Shown here piece after piece: positions 8,832 through 18,954 of a DNA stretch of 33,261 bases. Made by a program: the position numbers and the translations under genes. The stretch is taken from assembly GCF_001720395.1 (NCBI RefSeq), contig NZ_MDTU01000001.1, positions 1,158,049-1,191,309 of the forward strand, given 5' to 3'. The DNA is from Piscirickettsia litoralis (lineage in GTDB: Bacteria > Pseudomonadota > Gammaproteobacteria > Piscirickettsiales > Piscirickettsiaceae). Position 1 is the stretch's first letter, and the number at the start of each line of letters is the position of its first letter. The notes beneath the pieces were generated by a model, which worked only from the letters and a program-made list of their open reading frames with translations, searched no databases and had not been told where the DNA came from.

Positions 8832-9639
8832 AAGCCTACTACAAAACTATCCATCAAAGCTTAATTAAAAACTCAGATTCATCACAAAATTGACTACCAA
8901 AACAAAACTTATGCTCAAAAACTAACACCTGATCAATTGTCGATCAATATAATTTTATTTATTTACACAATATGGAAATATTCTTATTTTTTTCATGTTT
9001 TAAGAAAACATTAATATTCTGTAGGACCTGTTATTAATACAATGCCTTAACTGAACTATCAAAGAATCTTTTTCAATTATCGGCTCCAATCCGTTGGTTT
9101 TAAGTTATTTTATAACTCTAAACAGCTTTTAATCACTTACCATTCAAGAACTTACATAAATTTTATAATAGTGTAAATTATCTCTATAAATTCAAATATC
9201 GCCCAAATCAATAAGTTATCGTTATTTTCTCATCTAGTTCACCTAGTTGAAGGCTGTTTTCTCTAGACCCACAGCCATATAATTTATACCAACTAAGAAT
9301 CATTAATGCCCCCCAACACTATGATCTAGCTATATTTTTATTAAATAACAGTGCACTACTGATTAATTCAAGTATGACTATACAGCATCAATATAAATCA
9401 CTCATAATAAAATTAAAAATTAAAATGAATTTAATCAAAGAGATAAAAACATTATTTACAATAAATTAAACAATAAACATAAAAAAACAAAACAAATCTA
9501 CTTATTTAAAAATAAAACAAATTAATAATTAAAATATCAATATGGCATGGTTAATTACCTAAGGTTGTAATGATGTTATCTTCAAGCTTTCAACAATTCA
9601 TTAAAATTATTACATGATAGGGTAAAAGCAAGATTCAAA
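8832..9639. other. AT-rich gene-free region between Dot/Icm block and prpF-like gene
   Basis: I see no convincing gene in either strand: all readings are short, stop-rich and match no family I know. The region must hold the promoter of the dotH-dotL transcript (minus strand) and that of the prpF-like gene (plus strand). It marks the boundary of the secretion locus and is strongly A/T-biased, with runs such as the A-rich stretch at 9408-9540. No transposase remnant, terminal repeat or tRNA was recognised. Confidence 0.6.
8930..8946. promoter_or_regulatory. Dyad TGATC-N7-GATCA upstream of dotH
   Basis: Perfect 5-bp arms (TGATC AATTGTC GATCA) lie about 100 bases before the dotH start in an otherwise low-complexity leader. 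A position and size like this would suit a dimeric repressor or activator site, but no matching regulator is known to me and short dyads arise by chance in AT-rich DNA. Confidence 0.2.
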
Positions 9640-9654
9640 AAAGCCCAAGGCTTT
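9640..9654. other. Small hairpin before prpF-like gene
   Basis: AAAGCC CAA GGCTTT forms a 6-bp stem with a 3-base loop 38 bases before the prpF-like ATG. Read on the minus strand it is followed by a T run and could be a weak terminator; on the plus strand it would sit in the leader. Its role is unknown. Confidence 0.3.
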
Positions 9655-9691
9655 AATTAATATTAAATTAATTCAACATTAAGGAAATATT

Positions 9692-10759
9692 ATGAAAAGA
9701 ATTCCCTGTATTTTAATGCGCAGTGGCACTTCAAAAGGCCCTTTTCTATTAGCTTCTGACGTACCTAGCGCCCCTAAAGAACGAGACCAAGCGTTATTAA
9801 AGATTATGGGCTCCCCTCATCAATCTCAAATTGATGGTATTGGTGGCGGCAGCAGTATTTCCAGTAAAGTTGCCATTATCAGCCCATCCACCCGACCAGG
9901 AGTCGATGTTGACTACTTGTTTTGCCAGGTTATCGTCAATGAAGCTCGTGTCGACTCCAGTTTAAACTGTGGCAATATGCTTTCAGGCGTTGGCCCATTT
10001 GCAATAATCAAAGGGCTGGTGAAAGCTCAAGATCAAGAAACCACTGTCCGTATCTATAATCAAAATACCGGTGTTATCGTCGAAGCAAAGATCCAGACGC
10101 CAAAAGGTGAAGTCAGTTTTGATGGAGAAACCACGATTGATGGCGTGCCCGGACAAAGTGCACCGATAGAACTTAGTTTTCTCGATTCTGTTGGCGCGAA
10201 AACCGGTCAATTACTGTCCACAGGACACCCCATAGACCTAATCGATGATATCGAAGTTTCTTGTATCGATGTCTCTGTCCCTGTTGTCATGATGCTGGCA
10301 AAATCACTGGGCAAATCAGGCTATGAAAGTAAACAAGAACTTGATCAGGATAAAGACCTTATCGCAAAAATGGAAAGCATCCGCCAAAAAGCCGCAATAC
10401 TCATGGGCATGGGCGATGTTAGTCAATCTGTTATCCCAAAAATGGCTCTGCTTGCAGAACCACGCTTTAATGGCAATGTGACTTCGCGCTATTTTACCCC
10501 TAAAGATTGCCACCCCAGCCATGCCGTAACCGGCGCTATTTGCATTGCAACAGCTTGCCTTATTCCCGGCTCAGTTGCAAGCAAAGTCGCGCACAATATT
10601 CTCTCTCAAAAAAAATCACATGGTATTATCGTCGAACATCCAGCAGGAAAGATAGATGCTGTGATTCATAAAGAAATTACTGGAGACACTATAGATATTC
10701 CAAAAGTGTCTTTTATCAGAACAGCGAGGCCATTATTTTCTGGTGAGGTGATTATTTAA
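9692..10759 (+). CDS. PrpF-family isomerase (4-oxalomesaconate tautomerase-like)
   Basis: PrpF-fold enzymes shift double bonds in aconitate-like acids: PrpF itself acts on methylaconitate, GalD on 4-oxalomesaconate. The 355-residue product has the family start PCILMRSGTSKGPFLLASDV, GIGGGSSISSKVAII with Lys59 and SSLNCGNMLSGVGPFA with Cys93 at the places of the PrpF catalytic Lys and Cys, and HPSHAVTGAICIATACLIPG near the end. The ATG follows AAGGAAAT. It converges on acnA but has no prpC, prpB or acnD beside it, so a methylcitrate-cycle role is not supported by context; substrate stays open between methylaconitate and oxalomesaconate. Visibly less AT-rich than its flanks. Monocistronic. Confidence 0.85.
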   Translation: MKRIPCILMRSGTSKGPFLLASDVPSAPKERDQALLKIMGSPHQSQIDGIGGGSSISSKVAIISPSTRPGVDVDYLFCQVIVNEARVDSSLNCGNMLSGVGPFAIIKGLVKAQDQETTVRIYNQNTGVIVEAKIQTPKGEVSFDGETTIDGVPGQSAPIELSFLDSVGAKTGQLLSTGHPIDLIDDIEVSCIDVSVPVVMMLAKSLGKSGYESKQELDQDKDLIAKMESIRQKAAILMGMGDVSQSVIPKMALLAEPRFNGNVTSRYFTPKDCHPSHAVTGAICIATACLIPGSVASKVAHNILSQKKSHGIIVEHPAGKIDAVIHKEITGDTIDIPKVSFIRTARPLFSGEVII

Positions 10760-11025
10760 CAAGTCATAATGCCTTAACCTCAAAAAATAAATACAGATTT
10801 GCATAATTGTGACTGTTAGTAAATAGCAACTTAACCTTTAAGTAAAAATCTAAATAAATTAACGTTTTTATGAACTTTATTTAAGATAAACAATAATTTT
10901 AACCATACGAAAAACCATATTCTTTAAATATTATTTAATCAATAAATTAAATAAAGTGTAAAATTTTATACCAATAAGTCAAAAGTCTCTAAATAAAATC
11001 ATAAGCTAATCCATGCTATAAAAAC
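10760..11025. other. AT-rich spacer between convergent prpF-like gene and acnA
   Basis: This spacer is dominated by A/T runs and holds no gene I can support. Apart from the acnA terminator at its right end, I see no clear terminator for the prpF-like gene. Confidence 0.5.
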
Positions 11026-11052
11026 AAAAAAGCCAGCTTTACCTGGCTTTTT
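11026..11052 (-). terminator. Rho-independent terminator of acnA
   Basis: AAAAAGCCAG and CTGGCTTTTT pair around a 6-base loop 37 bases after the acnA stop; the minus strand reads the stem then six T. The symmetric A/T flanks mean it could also stop transcription arriving from the prpF-like gene. Confidence 0.88.
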
Positions 11053-11088
11053 ATTAACTAAGAAAGAATATTAATCGATTAATAACGA

Positions 11089-13770
11089 TTAAGCACCTTT
11101 CATCATATTACGCAATACGTAGTGCAAAATACCACCGGTACGGTAATACTCAACTTCGTTGGCCGTATCAATACGGCACAATAGTGTAATATTTTCACTC
11201 GAACCATCTTGACGATGAATCACTGCACTAACATCTTGGCCTGCTCGCAAAGAACTCAAACCAGTGATATCAAAAGTTTCAGTACCATCTAATTTCAAGC
11301 TAGTGCGGCTCTGGCCATTTTTAAATTGCAATGGCAGTACACCCATACCAATCAAATTAGAACGGTGAATACGCTCAAAGCTTTCAGTGATCACCGCTTT
11401 AACACCCAACAAACGCGTGCCTTTTGCCGCCCAGTCACGTGAAGAGCCTGTACCATACTCTTTACCGCCGACGACGACAAGTGGTGTGCCTTCATCTTGG
11501 TATCTCATCGCAGCGTCATAAATCGACATTTGCTCACCAGAGATATGGCGCGTATAACCCCCTTCAACCCCTGGGACCATCTCGTTACGAATACGGATAT
11601 TCGCAAAGGTGCCGCGCATCATCACCTCATGATTACCACGACGTGACCCATAAGAGTTAAAGTCTTTATTCTCTACACCATGTGATTTGAGGTAAGCACC
11701 GGCAGGGCTATCAGCTTTAATCACACCCGCAGGTGAGATATGGTCAGTGGTGACCGAGTCACCCAAGATCGCCAATGGACGTGCGCCTTTAATGTCTTCC
11801 ACAGCAGCCACAGGCTTATCCAAACCTTCGAAAAACGGTGGGTTTTGCACATAAGTCGACTGTGAATTCCACTCATAGGTTTGGCCTTCTGCCACTGGAA
11901 TGTTCTGCCAACTCGCATCACCAGCAAAGACTTCTGCATATTCTTTTTGGAACATCGCACGGCTGACTTTAGCCACGGCTGCAGCGACTTCGCTGTTACT
12001 TGGCCAAATATCACGAAGATAAACATCATTGCCATCTTTATCTTGGCCAATAGGCTCTACTTCTAAGTTCTTACGTGTAGACCCAGCCAAGGCATAAGCG
12101 ACAACCAATGGAGGTGAAGCCAACCAGTTTGCCTTAACAAACGGATGGACACGACCTTCGAAGTTACGGTTACCAGATAATACTGCAGACACCGTCAAAT
12201 CATTATCTGCGATTGCTTTTTCAATCTCTGGTAATAGTGGACCTGAATTACCGATACAGGTCGTACAACCATAGCCGACCAAATTAAAGCCAAGTTGGTC
12301 TAAATAGGTCTGTAAACCTGCACTTTCTAAATATTCAGTAACCACTTTAGAGCCAGGCGCTAGTGACGATTTCACCCAAGGTTGACGCACTAAGCCTTTT
12401 TCAACCGCTTTTTTAGCAACTAAACCCGCTGCCATTAAGACACTCGGGTTAGAGGTATTTGTGCACGAAGTAATCGCCGCAATAACCACATCACCGTGAG
12501 ACAGCTCATAATCACCATTTACAGAAACGGCTTTATCAATCTCACCGCTTTTACCCTGGTCAGCAATTAGTTGATCAATTGCAGATGGTAATTTAGGCAG
12601 TTCTACACGATCTTGCGGACGTTTAGGACCCGCTAAACTCGGTACAACAGAGCCTAAATCTAGCTCTAATGTCGCAGTAAATACTGGGTCAGCAGTATTT
12701 TCATCACGCCACATGCCCTGGGCTTTCGCATACTCTTCAACAAGAGCAATGGTTTCTTCTTCACGGCCTGATAATTCTAGATAATTAATCGTCTCTTTAT
12801 CAACAGGGAAGAAACCACAGGTTGCACCATACTCAGGTGCCATATTAGCAATCGTTGCACGATCGGCCAGTGGTAGATCATTTAAGCCTGGGCCATAAAA
12901 TTCGACAAACTTACCGACCACGCCTTGCTGGCGCAGCATCTCAACCACAGTTAAGACTAAATCAGTGGCTGTAATACCTTCTTTTAGCTTGCCAGTCAGC
13001 TTAAAGCCAACCACTTCTGGGATTAACATAGAGATCGGTTGACCGAGCATTGCCGCTTCCGCTTCAATACCACCAACACCCCAACCTAGAACACCTAGGC
13101 CATTGATCATGGTTGTATGGCTATCAGTACCAACAAGTGTGTCAGGATATGCAATCTGGCGGCCATCATTCTCAGAAGTCCACACCGTTTTTGCCAAATA
13201 CTCAAGGTTCACCTGGTGACAAATACCGGTTCCAGGAGGCACAACACGGAAGTTTTCAAAGGCTTTTTGGCCCCAACGCAAGAACTCGTAACGCTCACGG
13301 TTACGCTTCATTTCAATATCAACATTATCTTTGAATGCTCTTGAGCTAGCATACTCATCGACCATCACCGAGTGGTCAATCACCAAATCAACGGGCGATA
13401 ATGGGTTAATTGCAGTTGGGTTAGCGCCTGCTTTTGCCACAGCATCACGCATTGCTGCTAAATCAACAACAGCAGGCACGCCTGTGAAATCTTGCATCAA
13501 TACACGGGCAGGACGATATTGAATTTCACGCGATGATTTACGCTTTTCTTGCCATTGACCTAATGCTTTAATATCATCAACAGATACCGTTGTGCCATTA
13601 TCTTCAAAACGTAATAAATTTTCCAGCAACACCTTCAGCGAGAAAGGTAAACGAGAAACATCCCCAAGCCCGGCGCCTTCAGCAGCCTTAATACTATAGT
13701 AGTCATACTCTTTGCCCTTAACCTTCAAGGTATTACGGGTGTTTAGAGCATCTTTTCCTACGGCAGTCAT
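11089..13770 (-). CDS. acnA: Aconitate hydratase A
   Basis: AcnA interconverts citrate and isocitrate through a [4Fe-4S] cluster in the TCA cycle, in the cytoplasm. The 893-residue product follows E. coli AcnA (891 aa) throughout: [40 protein letters not shown], cluster cysteines in [13 protein letters not shown] and [14 protein letters not shown], and the swivel domain with [16 protein letters not shown] take the ATG behind GAGGAGGAGA, giving [13 protein letters not shown]; the frame extends further upstream but there overlaps the promoter. The AcnA-type N-terminus ([14 protein letters not shown]) argues against AcnD despite the PrpF-like neighbour. Single gene with its own promoter and terminator. 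Intact. Confidence 0.97.
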   Translation of the reverse strand: MTAVGKDALNTRNTLKVKGKEYDYYSIKAAEGAGLGDVSRLPFSLKVLLENLLRFEDNGTTVSVDDIKALGQWQEKRKSSREIQYRPARVLMQDFTGVPAVVDLAAMRDAVAKAGANPTAINPLSPVDLVIDHSVMVDEYASSRAFKDNVDIEMKRNRERYEFLRWGQKAFENFRVVPPGTGICHQVNLEYLAKTVWTSENDGRQIAYPDTLVGTDSHTTMINGLGVLGWGVGGIEAEAAMLGQPISMLIPEVVGFKLTGKLKEGITATDLVLTVVEMLRQQGVVGKFVEFYGPGLNDLPLADRATIANMAPEYGATCGFFPVDKETINYLELSGREEETIALVEEYAKAQGMWRDENTADPVFTATLELDLGSVVPSLAGPKRPQDRVELPKLPSAIDQLIADQGKSGEIDKAVSVNGDYELSHGDVVIAAITSCTNTSNPSVLMAAGLVAKKAVEKGLVRQPWVKSSLAPGSKVVTEYLESAGLQTYLDQLGFNLVGYGCTTCIGNSGPLLPEIEKAIADNDLTVSAVLSGNRNFEGRVHPFVKANWLASPPLVVAYALAGSTRKNLEVEPIGQDKDGNDVYLRDIWPSNSEVAAAVAKVSRAMFQKEYAEVFAGDASWQNIPVAEGQTYEWNSQSTYVQNPPFFEGLDKPVAAVEDIKGARPLAILGDSVTTDHISPAGVIKADSPAGAYLKSHGVENKDFNSYGSRRGNHEVMMRGTFANIRIRNEMVPGVEGGYTRHISGEQMSIYDAAMRYQDEGTPLVVVGGKEYGTGSSRDWAAKGTRLLGVKAVITESFERIHRSNLIGMGVLPLQFKNGQSRTSLKLDGTETFDITGLSSLRAGQDVSAVIHRQDGSSENITLLCRIDTANEVEYYRTGGILHYVLRNMMKGA

Positions 13771-13816
13771 AAAAGTCTCCTCCTCACGGATAGAGTTGTT
13801 ATAATTAGTGTTGCAC

Positions 13817-13845
13817 ATTGTACGCTTCTTCGTGTGGAACACCAA
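13817..13845 (-). promoter_or_regulatory. Candidate sigma-70 promoter of acnA
   Basis: On the minus strand TTGGTG (13840-13845) and TACAAT (13817-13822) are separated by exactly 17 bases, giving a start near 13810 and a leader of about 40 bases to the acnA ATG. Confidence 0.6.
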
Positions 13846-13854
13846 GCACTTACG

Positions 13855-13887
13855 CTTACATGCATGTTAGAAACCCTTACAAGCATG
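13855..13887 (-). repeat. Two direct repeats CTTACAWGCATG, 21 bp apart, upstream of acnA promoter
   Basis: CTTACATGCATG (13855-13866) and CTTACAAGCATG (13876-13887) match at 11 of 12 positions, with starts 21 bp apart, two helical turns. They lie just upstream of the -35 box, centred near -50 and -71, where an activator would bind. The outer TGCATG and CATGCA also form a dyad. The cognate regulator is unknown. Confidence 0.45.
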
Positions 13888-14283
13888 CAGCCGTGGGCCA
13901 ATAACTCAGAAACATATCTCTAGGGGGAAAGTGTAGTTGATATTTTAGCTTTTGAGGCAAACTACACAGCCAGGTAGGAACTCTCGCCAATCTAGCACAG
14001 ACAACCCCAAAACCACAAGAATTTAACTCGCTCGACACCAAAATTTTTTATGAAAATCATGATTTATTGAACCTACTACATTGGCTATACTGGAGATCAG
14101 ATGCTATTTTTTATGATTCCACCGACCTTCCCCCCAAAAACAATAAGGCTCAATCTAAATTAACAAGCGCTGTCACGTTATTTTTAACAAACTCTGAAAA
14201 GCCTCGCTTAGCCTTTGCCTTTTCATTGATGCAGAGCTGCTATAACGACCCACATTCACTTAAGAGTTGTAGTTGTATATACG
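13888..14283. other. Gene-free region between acnA promoter and hsp20 terminator
   Basis: No gene is supported. An open reading on the plus strand (from 14067) runs into the hsp20 terminator and has no family resemblance, so I treat it as chance. Confidence 0.5.
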
Positions 14284-14309
14284 AAAAAAAGCCAGCATCA
14301 CGCTGGCTT
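14284..14309 (-). terminator. Rho-independent terminator of hsp20 gene
   Basis: AAGCCAGC and GCTGGCTT form an 8-bp stem with a 5-base loop; the minus strand continues into a T run (14284-14290). It lies 27 bases after the hsp20 stop. Confidence 0.88.
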
Positions 14310-14335
14310 AAGTTTGTTTGATTTTAGTTGCTAAT

Positions 14336-14812
14336 TCAGATACTACTGATTATGCTGCTTTTTTGCTCCACAGCTTTATTATCAATGCCTGCCGAAGAAA
14401 TTGTAATTTTTCGAGGCTTCATGGCTTCTGGGATCTCACGCACCAAACTGATGTGCAATAAACCATTTTCTAATGCGGCACCTGTGACTTTAACATGATC
14501 TTCCAACTGGAACTCTTGTTTAAATGCACGTTCAGCAATGCCCTTATGCAAAAATTTGCGTTCTTTAGTCACTTTTGCATCCGCAATTTTTCCAGTGACA
14601 ATCAAGCTGTTTTGCTCTTGCTGAATATCAATATTTTCCTCAGCAAACCCTGCAATCGCCATCGTGATCTGATAGTTATTTTCAGCAAGCATCTCGATAT
14701 TATAAGGTGGGTAGCTCGCAGGTTGACGCTCTGTTAAATCGTCCATCATATTTAGGATGCGATCAAAACCAACAGAAGTACGAAATAATGGTGATAAATT
14801 AAAGTTACTCAT
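14336..14812 (-). CDS. Small heat-shock protein, Hsp20/IbpA type
   Basis: This is a cytoplasmic holdase chaperone that binds unfolding proteins for later refolding by DnaK/ClpB. The 158-residue product has the IbpA-like start MSNFNLSPLFRTSVGFDRI, the alpha-crystallin domain from about 36 to 128 (YNIEMLAENNYQITMAIAGF, FLHKGIAERAFKQEFQL, ALENGLLHISLVREIPE) and a C-terminal tail with the KPRKITI motif that docks neighbouring subunits. The ATG is behind GAGGAG. It is a single gene with its own terminator; its leader can fold (see the hairpins just upstream), so post-transcriptional heat control is possible. A heat-shock sigma promoter was not identified with confidence. Confidence 0.93.
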   Translation of the reverse strand: MSNFNLSPLFRTSVGFDRILNMMDDLTERQPASYPPYNIEMLAENNYQITMAIAGFAEENIDIQQEQNSLIVTGKIADAKVTKERKFLHKGIAERAFKQEFQLEDHVKVTGAALENGLLHISLVREIPEAMKPRKITISSAGIDNKAVEQKSSIISSI

Positions 14813-14817
14813 AATAG

Positions 14818-14877
14818 TTACTCCTCATAAAGCAAGTAAAAGTGTTTATATTCTGTGGACCCATTCTGGCCTCCACA
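14818..14877 (-). promoter_or_regulatory. Structured leader of hsp20 mRNA, possible RNA thermometer
   Basis: On the minus strand TGTGGA and TCCACA (14854-14877) form one stem-loop. A second, weak one (TTACTT with GAGTAA, 14818-14839) pairs part of the Shine-Dalgarno GAGGAG. Stem-loops melting on heating are known to control small heat-shock genes (ROSE, FourU). This one matches neither class exactly, so the assignment is tentative. Confidence 0.25.
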
Positions 14878-15000
14878 ATAATTAAGTAAGGACAATAAAA
14901 CTTAATTCAACCCCTTTATTCAAATTATTTTCATTTTTTTCATTTTACCAACAGACATCAAAAATAATGATTATTAAAACTAATAAAGATAGGTTAAGCA

Positions 15001-15408
15001 CTATAAGTTGTAATAGTACATTCCTGGAACACTCTCTTTAGCTTTCTGAAAACCAAACTTTATATACAATTCAGGTACATCTGCAAATAAACCAATAAAA
15101 GCCGTCTTGGGAATAGACTGGTCAATATAAGCCATCAAAGCTTCCATCACTCGTCGACCTAAACCATGCCCCTGATGCTCAGGGCGAACAGCAATATCTG
15201 TCACTTGAATAAAGCAACCACCATCACCAATCAAACGCCCCATAGCAATTAATAACCCTTGATAATCGCGAATAGACACTCCATACAGTGAGTTCTTTAA
15301 GCCAATTTCAGCCGCTTCTAGTGATTTTTCTGATAGATCGGCTACACGCCTCAATTCTCTATATTCACCAACATGAGGCACAGTTTGATATAATTCGTAC
15401 TCATCCAC
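15001..15408 (-). CDS. GNAT-family N-acetyltransferase
   Basis: GNAT enzymes move acetyl from acetyl-CoA to an amine; the substrate here is unknown. The roughly 135-residue product has the core strand VTDIAVRPEHQGHGLGRRVM with the acetyl-CoA loop Q-G-H-G-L-G, followed by FIGLFADVPELYIKFGFQKA, the usual C-terminal GFQ segment. I prefer the GTG start (VDEYELYQTV) because AGGGAGG lies eight bases before it. The longer reading begins with TTG at 15450 and runs through the candidate purB promoter. Divergent from purB, with 92 bases between the starts. The closest general resemblance is to small YjdJ/PA-type acetyltransferases, but no specific subfamily is claimed. Confidence 0.85.
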   Translation of the reverse strand: MDEYELYQTVPHVGEYRELRRVADLSEKSLEAAEIGLKNSLYGVSIRDYQGLLIAMGRLIGDGGCFIQVTDIAVRPEHQGHGLGRRVMEALMAYIDQSIPKTAFIGLFADVPELYIKFGFQKAKESVPGMYYYNL

Positions 15409-15429
15409 TGATATTTCCTCCCTCAGACT

Positions 15430-15458
15430 TTGCAAAACAATAAAGACCAAAGTAGTAT
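15430..15458 (+). promoter_or_regulatory. Candidate sigma-70 promoter of purB
   Basis: TTGCAA (15430-15435) and TAGTAT (15453-15458) are 17 bases apart, placing a start near 15465 and a leader of about 35 bases before the purB ATG. Confidence 0.55.
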
Positions 15459-15491
15459 AAGCCCGTTATTAGCGAGTACAAACGCCTTTGA

Positions 15492-16871
<1,380 letters not shown>

Positions 16872-16919
16872 CATCAAATAAAAACTAAAATTAAAACTTT
16901 AGTTTTAAAATAATATCAA

Positions 16920-16941
16920 GGGCTTTTTAAGCCCCTTTTTT
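16920..16941 (+). terminator. Rho-independent terminator of purB
   Basis: GGGCTT TTT AAGCCC followed by C and six T, 49 bases after the purB stop. Confidence 0.9.
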
Positions 16942-17067
16942 ATTAATAACTACTTTGACTATATTTCAATACCACTCAGCTCATATTAAAATAGCCCTTT
17001 ACTTTTAATAAAATTATCTTTTACAATAATTTTCAGCGTTCATAGTCCATCGCACAAAGGAAGCATT

Positions 17068-17388
17068 ATGGTTATTTATGAAACGAATCTAGTCATCCAA
17101 CCCGTTATCTATGACCGCTATATCCATTGGCTTCATAGCCATATCAAAGAACTACTCTCTTTGCCAGGCTTTTATTCAGCGCAACTCCTCCATGAATTAT
17201 CGTCAGAGGCTGATTATTACGAGCACCGCTGCACTATTGTTTATAAAATCGACTCCATGAAGACACTGGACTATTTTTTCACTCACCATGCAAGTAAAGT
17301 TCAACACGATAACCCTATCGACTTTCCCGAGGGAATCAGCAGCAATTATCGTGTTTTTGAAGTATCAACAGAAGTGGTTAATCACTAA
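17068..17388 (+). CDS. DUF4286 family protein
   Basis: This is a 106-residue soluble protein with no signal peptide or membrane helix. The layout MVIYETNLVIQPVIYDRYIH, then HIKELLSLPGFYSAQLL, CTIVYKIDSMKTLDYFF and PIDFPEGISSNYRVF matches the DUF4286 family, an alpha-beta fold resembling a dimeric ferredoxin-like barrel. No function is established for the family. The ATG follows AAGGAAGC. It lies between the purB terminator and a convergent methyltransferase, so context gives no clue to its job. Confidence 0.8.
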   Translation: MVIYETNLVIQPVIYDRYIHWLHSHIKELLSLPGFYSAQLLHELSSEADYYEHRCTIVYKIDSMKTLDYFFTHHASKVQHDNPIDFPEGISSNYRVFEVSTEVVNH

Positions 17389-17409
17389 AATAAAAAGCGG
17401 TATGTCTCA

Positions 17410-17436
17410 CCGTACTACCCGCATATGATAGTACGG
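17410..17436. repeat. 8-bp inverted repeat between convergent genes
   Basis: CCGTACTA, an 11-base loop, then TAGTACGG: a perfect stem between the DUF4286 stop and the methyltransferase stop. There is no T run on either side, so it is a weak terminator at best; it could also be a scar or a protein site. Confidence 0.5.
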
Positions 17437-17486
17437 AGCCTAGCTTTCTTCTGTATGATGAAGGGTGTGGCATCAACGAGGTATTA

Positions 17487-18530
17487 TCAGGAATGAGTCA
17501 CTCGAGGACGCCCTTCTATTATGCTAGATAAAGCGCCTGTTGTTGATACGATATCAGTCATATCAAAACCTGCTTTATCAAATAAATCTTTAAAATCCTT
17601 TTCCGTTCGTTGTTTTCCTGATAAGTAAATCATCATTTCAACGTCTCTTAATTTCTCTCTTATGCCAGAATCATCCGTTGGTACAACCACATCGATCACT
17701 AACAATTTAGCTTTATTGTGCATTTGTAGTCGACAATTGCTTAAAATCTTAACGGCTTTGTCATCATCCCAGTTATGCAATACTTTACGCATTAAATAAA
17801 CGTCCCCACCACTTGGTACGGATTTGAAAAAATCGGTAGGTATAAATTGGCAGCGTTCACTTAAACCTCGATTGGTTAGTTTTTCTTTTGCTACTGCTAA
17901 AACTTCCTCTCTATCAGCAAGAATACCTTTAATATTAATATTTTTTTCTAAGATTCCGCCGATCAGGCCACCTTCCCCTGAACCAATATCAACTAATGTA
18001 TTAACATCGCTGGGGTTAAAGTTATTAATAATATTATTCAAATCAATATTGGTCAGATTGTCCATCGCCTTACCAAAAAGAGCTTCATCATCAGGATTGT
18101 CATGTAAATGTGTATATAAGCCAGACTGGAAAATTGTATCAAATGCTGTTTTGCCGCTTTTGACAGAATCAAATAAGGCCCCTTGAGGTTTCCATCCCAT
18201 ATGCCCAGCATTTAACATAGAAATATAACGTAAACTATCTTTGTGGTCAGAGAGAAGAAACTGACTCATTGGTGTCAACTCATATTTATGATCTGAACTC
18301 TCTCCGAAGACTCCAAGCGCAACTAACGGCCTCATCAAACGATATAGCGATTGAGTATCAGCCTCTACTTTAGAAGCTAACTCATTTATGTTTAATGGCT
18401 GATCTTTAAGCATATCAGCAATACCTAACTTTGCAGCAACTCCAACAAGTTGGCCGGCAAGAGAGACCAGAGTAAAATCTATCATTTGTTCTTTGGGATT
18501 GTTATTTCCCATAAAATTTTCTTTATTCAC
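17487..18530 (-). CDS. SAM-dependent O-methyltransferase (family 2, hydroxyneurosporene/ASMT type)
   Basis: This type transfers methyl from SAM to a hydroxyl of a small molecule, usually in secondary metabolism. Residues about 15-100 form the winged-helix dimerisation domain (TLVSLAGQLVGVAAKLGIAD, LYRLMRPLVALGVF). The catalytic domain follows, with the SAM loop LVDIGSGEGGLIGGIL, the acidic LADREEV and the catalytic-His block MRKVLHNWDDDKAVKIL. The GTG start follows AAGGG; an ATG six codons later is also possible. The 347 aa length is normal. No biosynthetic partner genes surround it, and it sits alone between gene-poor flanks, which suggests a cargo gene acquired separately. The substrate cannot be predicted. 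Confidence 0.88.
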   Translation of the reverse strand: MNKENFMGNNNPKEQMIDFTLVSLAGQLVGVAAKLGIADMLKDQPLNINELASKVEADTQSLYRLMRPLVALGVFGESSDHKYELTPMSQFLLSDHKDSLRYISMLNAGHMGWKPQGALFDSVKSGKTAFDTIFQSGLYTHLHDNPDDEALFGKAMDNLTNIDLNNIINNFNPSDVNTLVDIGSGEGGLIGGILEKNINIKGILADREEVLAVAKEKLTNRGLSERCQFIPTDFFKSVPSGGDVYLMRKVLHNWDDDKAVKILSNCRLQMHNKAKLLVIDVVVPTDDSGIREKLRDVEMMIYLSGKQRTEKDFKDLFDKAGFDMTDIVSTTGALSSIIEGRPRVTHS

Positions 18531-18954
18531 TTTATTACCCTTACATCGAGGTGATCTCGACCAATTGACAAATAGTTAACAACACGACTTCACTACTATA
18601 GCATTAATTTAGTTGAGCTTGACCCCTACCAACTCGCTTAAGCCCAAATTTGAAAATTTCTCTTCATAATCCAGTGTATGCATTTGAATAGGTATAACGA
18701 TAGCTATTGCGCTATCTTTAACAACAAGGTTGTTGATCCTACCATTGTGCATATATAGCTAAAAATAGAAGGTTTCTTCTCTGCCTTTGCACTGCTGGAT
18801 TCATATTCTCCATTCTAACCACCCCCTCTTATGCAGTTATGGTTAGAGTAGGCTAGTTTAGTGAATGCCGCATTAATTCACTGTGGACTCATATAGTTTG
18901 CCAGCCTAAAACCACATGTTAGATATAGTATCGAATACATCCATCAACTAAAAA
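18531..18954. other. Gene-free region between methyltransferase and ung
   Basis: No gene is supported. A 6-bp hairpin (GATAGC TATTGC GCTATC, near 18700) is visible, and short readings resemble nothing known to me. The stretch must contain the methyltransferase promoter and the 3' side of ung. Decayed mobile DNA is possible but not recognised. Confidence 0.45.

Noticed and set aside
11721-13522. Several open readings opposite or alongside acnA
   Set aside because: Shadow frames of a highly conserved gene with strong codon bias; none has independent support.
9692-13770. Methylcitrate-cycle pair acnD-prpF
   Set aside because: The aconitase is AcnA-like in its N-terminus and length, the two genes are convergent, and prpB/prpC are absent.
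14067-14321. Open reading of 84 codons on the plus strand between acnA and hsp20
   Set aside because: It runs through the hsp20 terminator, has no ribosome-binding site and resembles no family.
18673-18757. Mini reading frame of about 26 codons in the methyltransferase-ung spacer
   Set aside because: Too short, no ribosome-binding site and no recognisable product.
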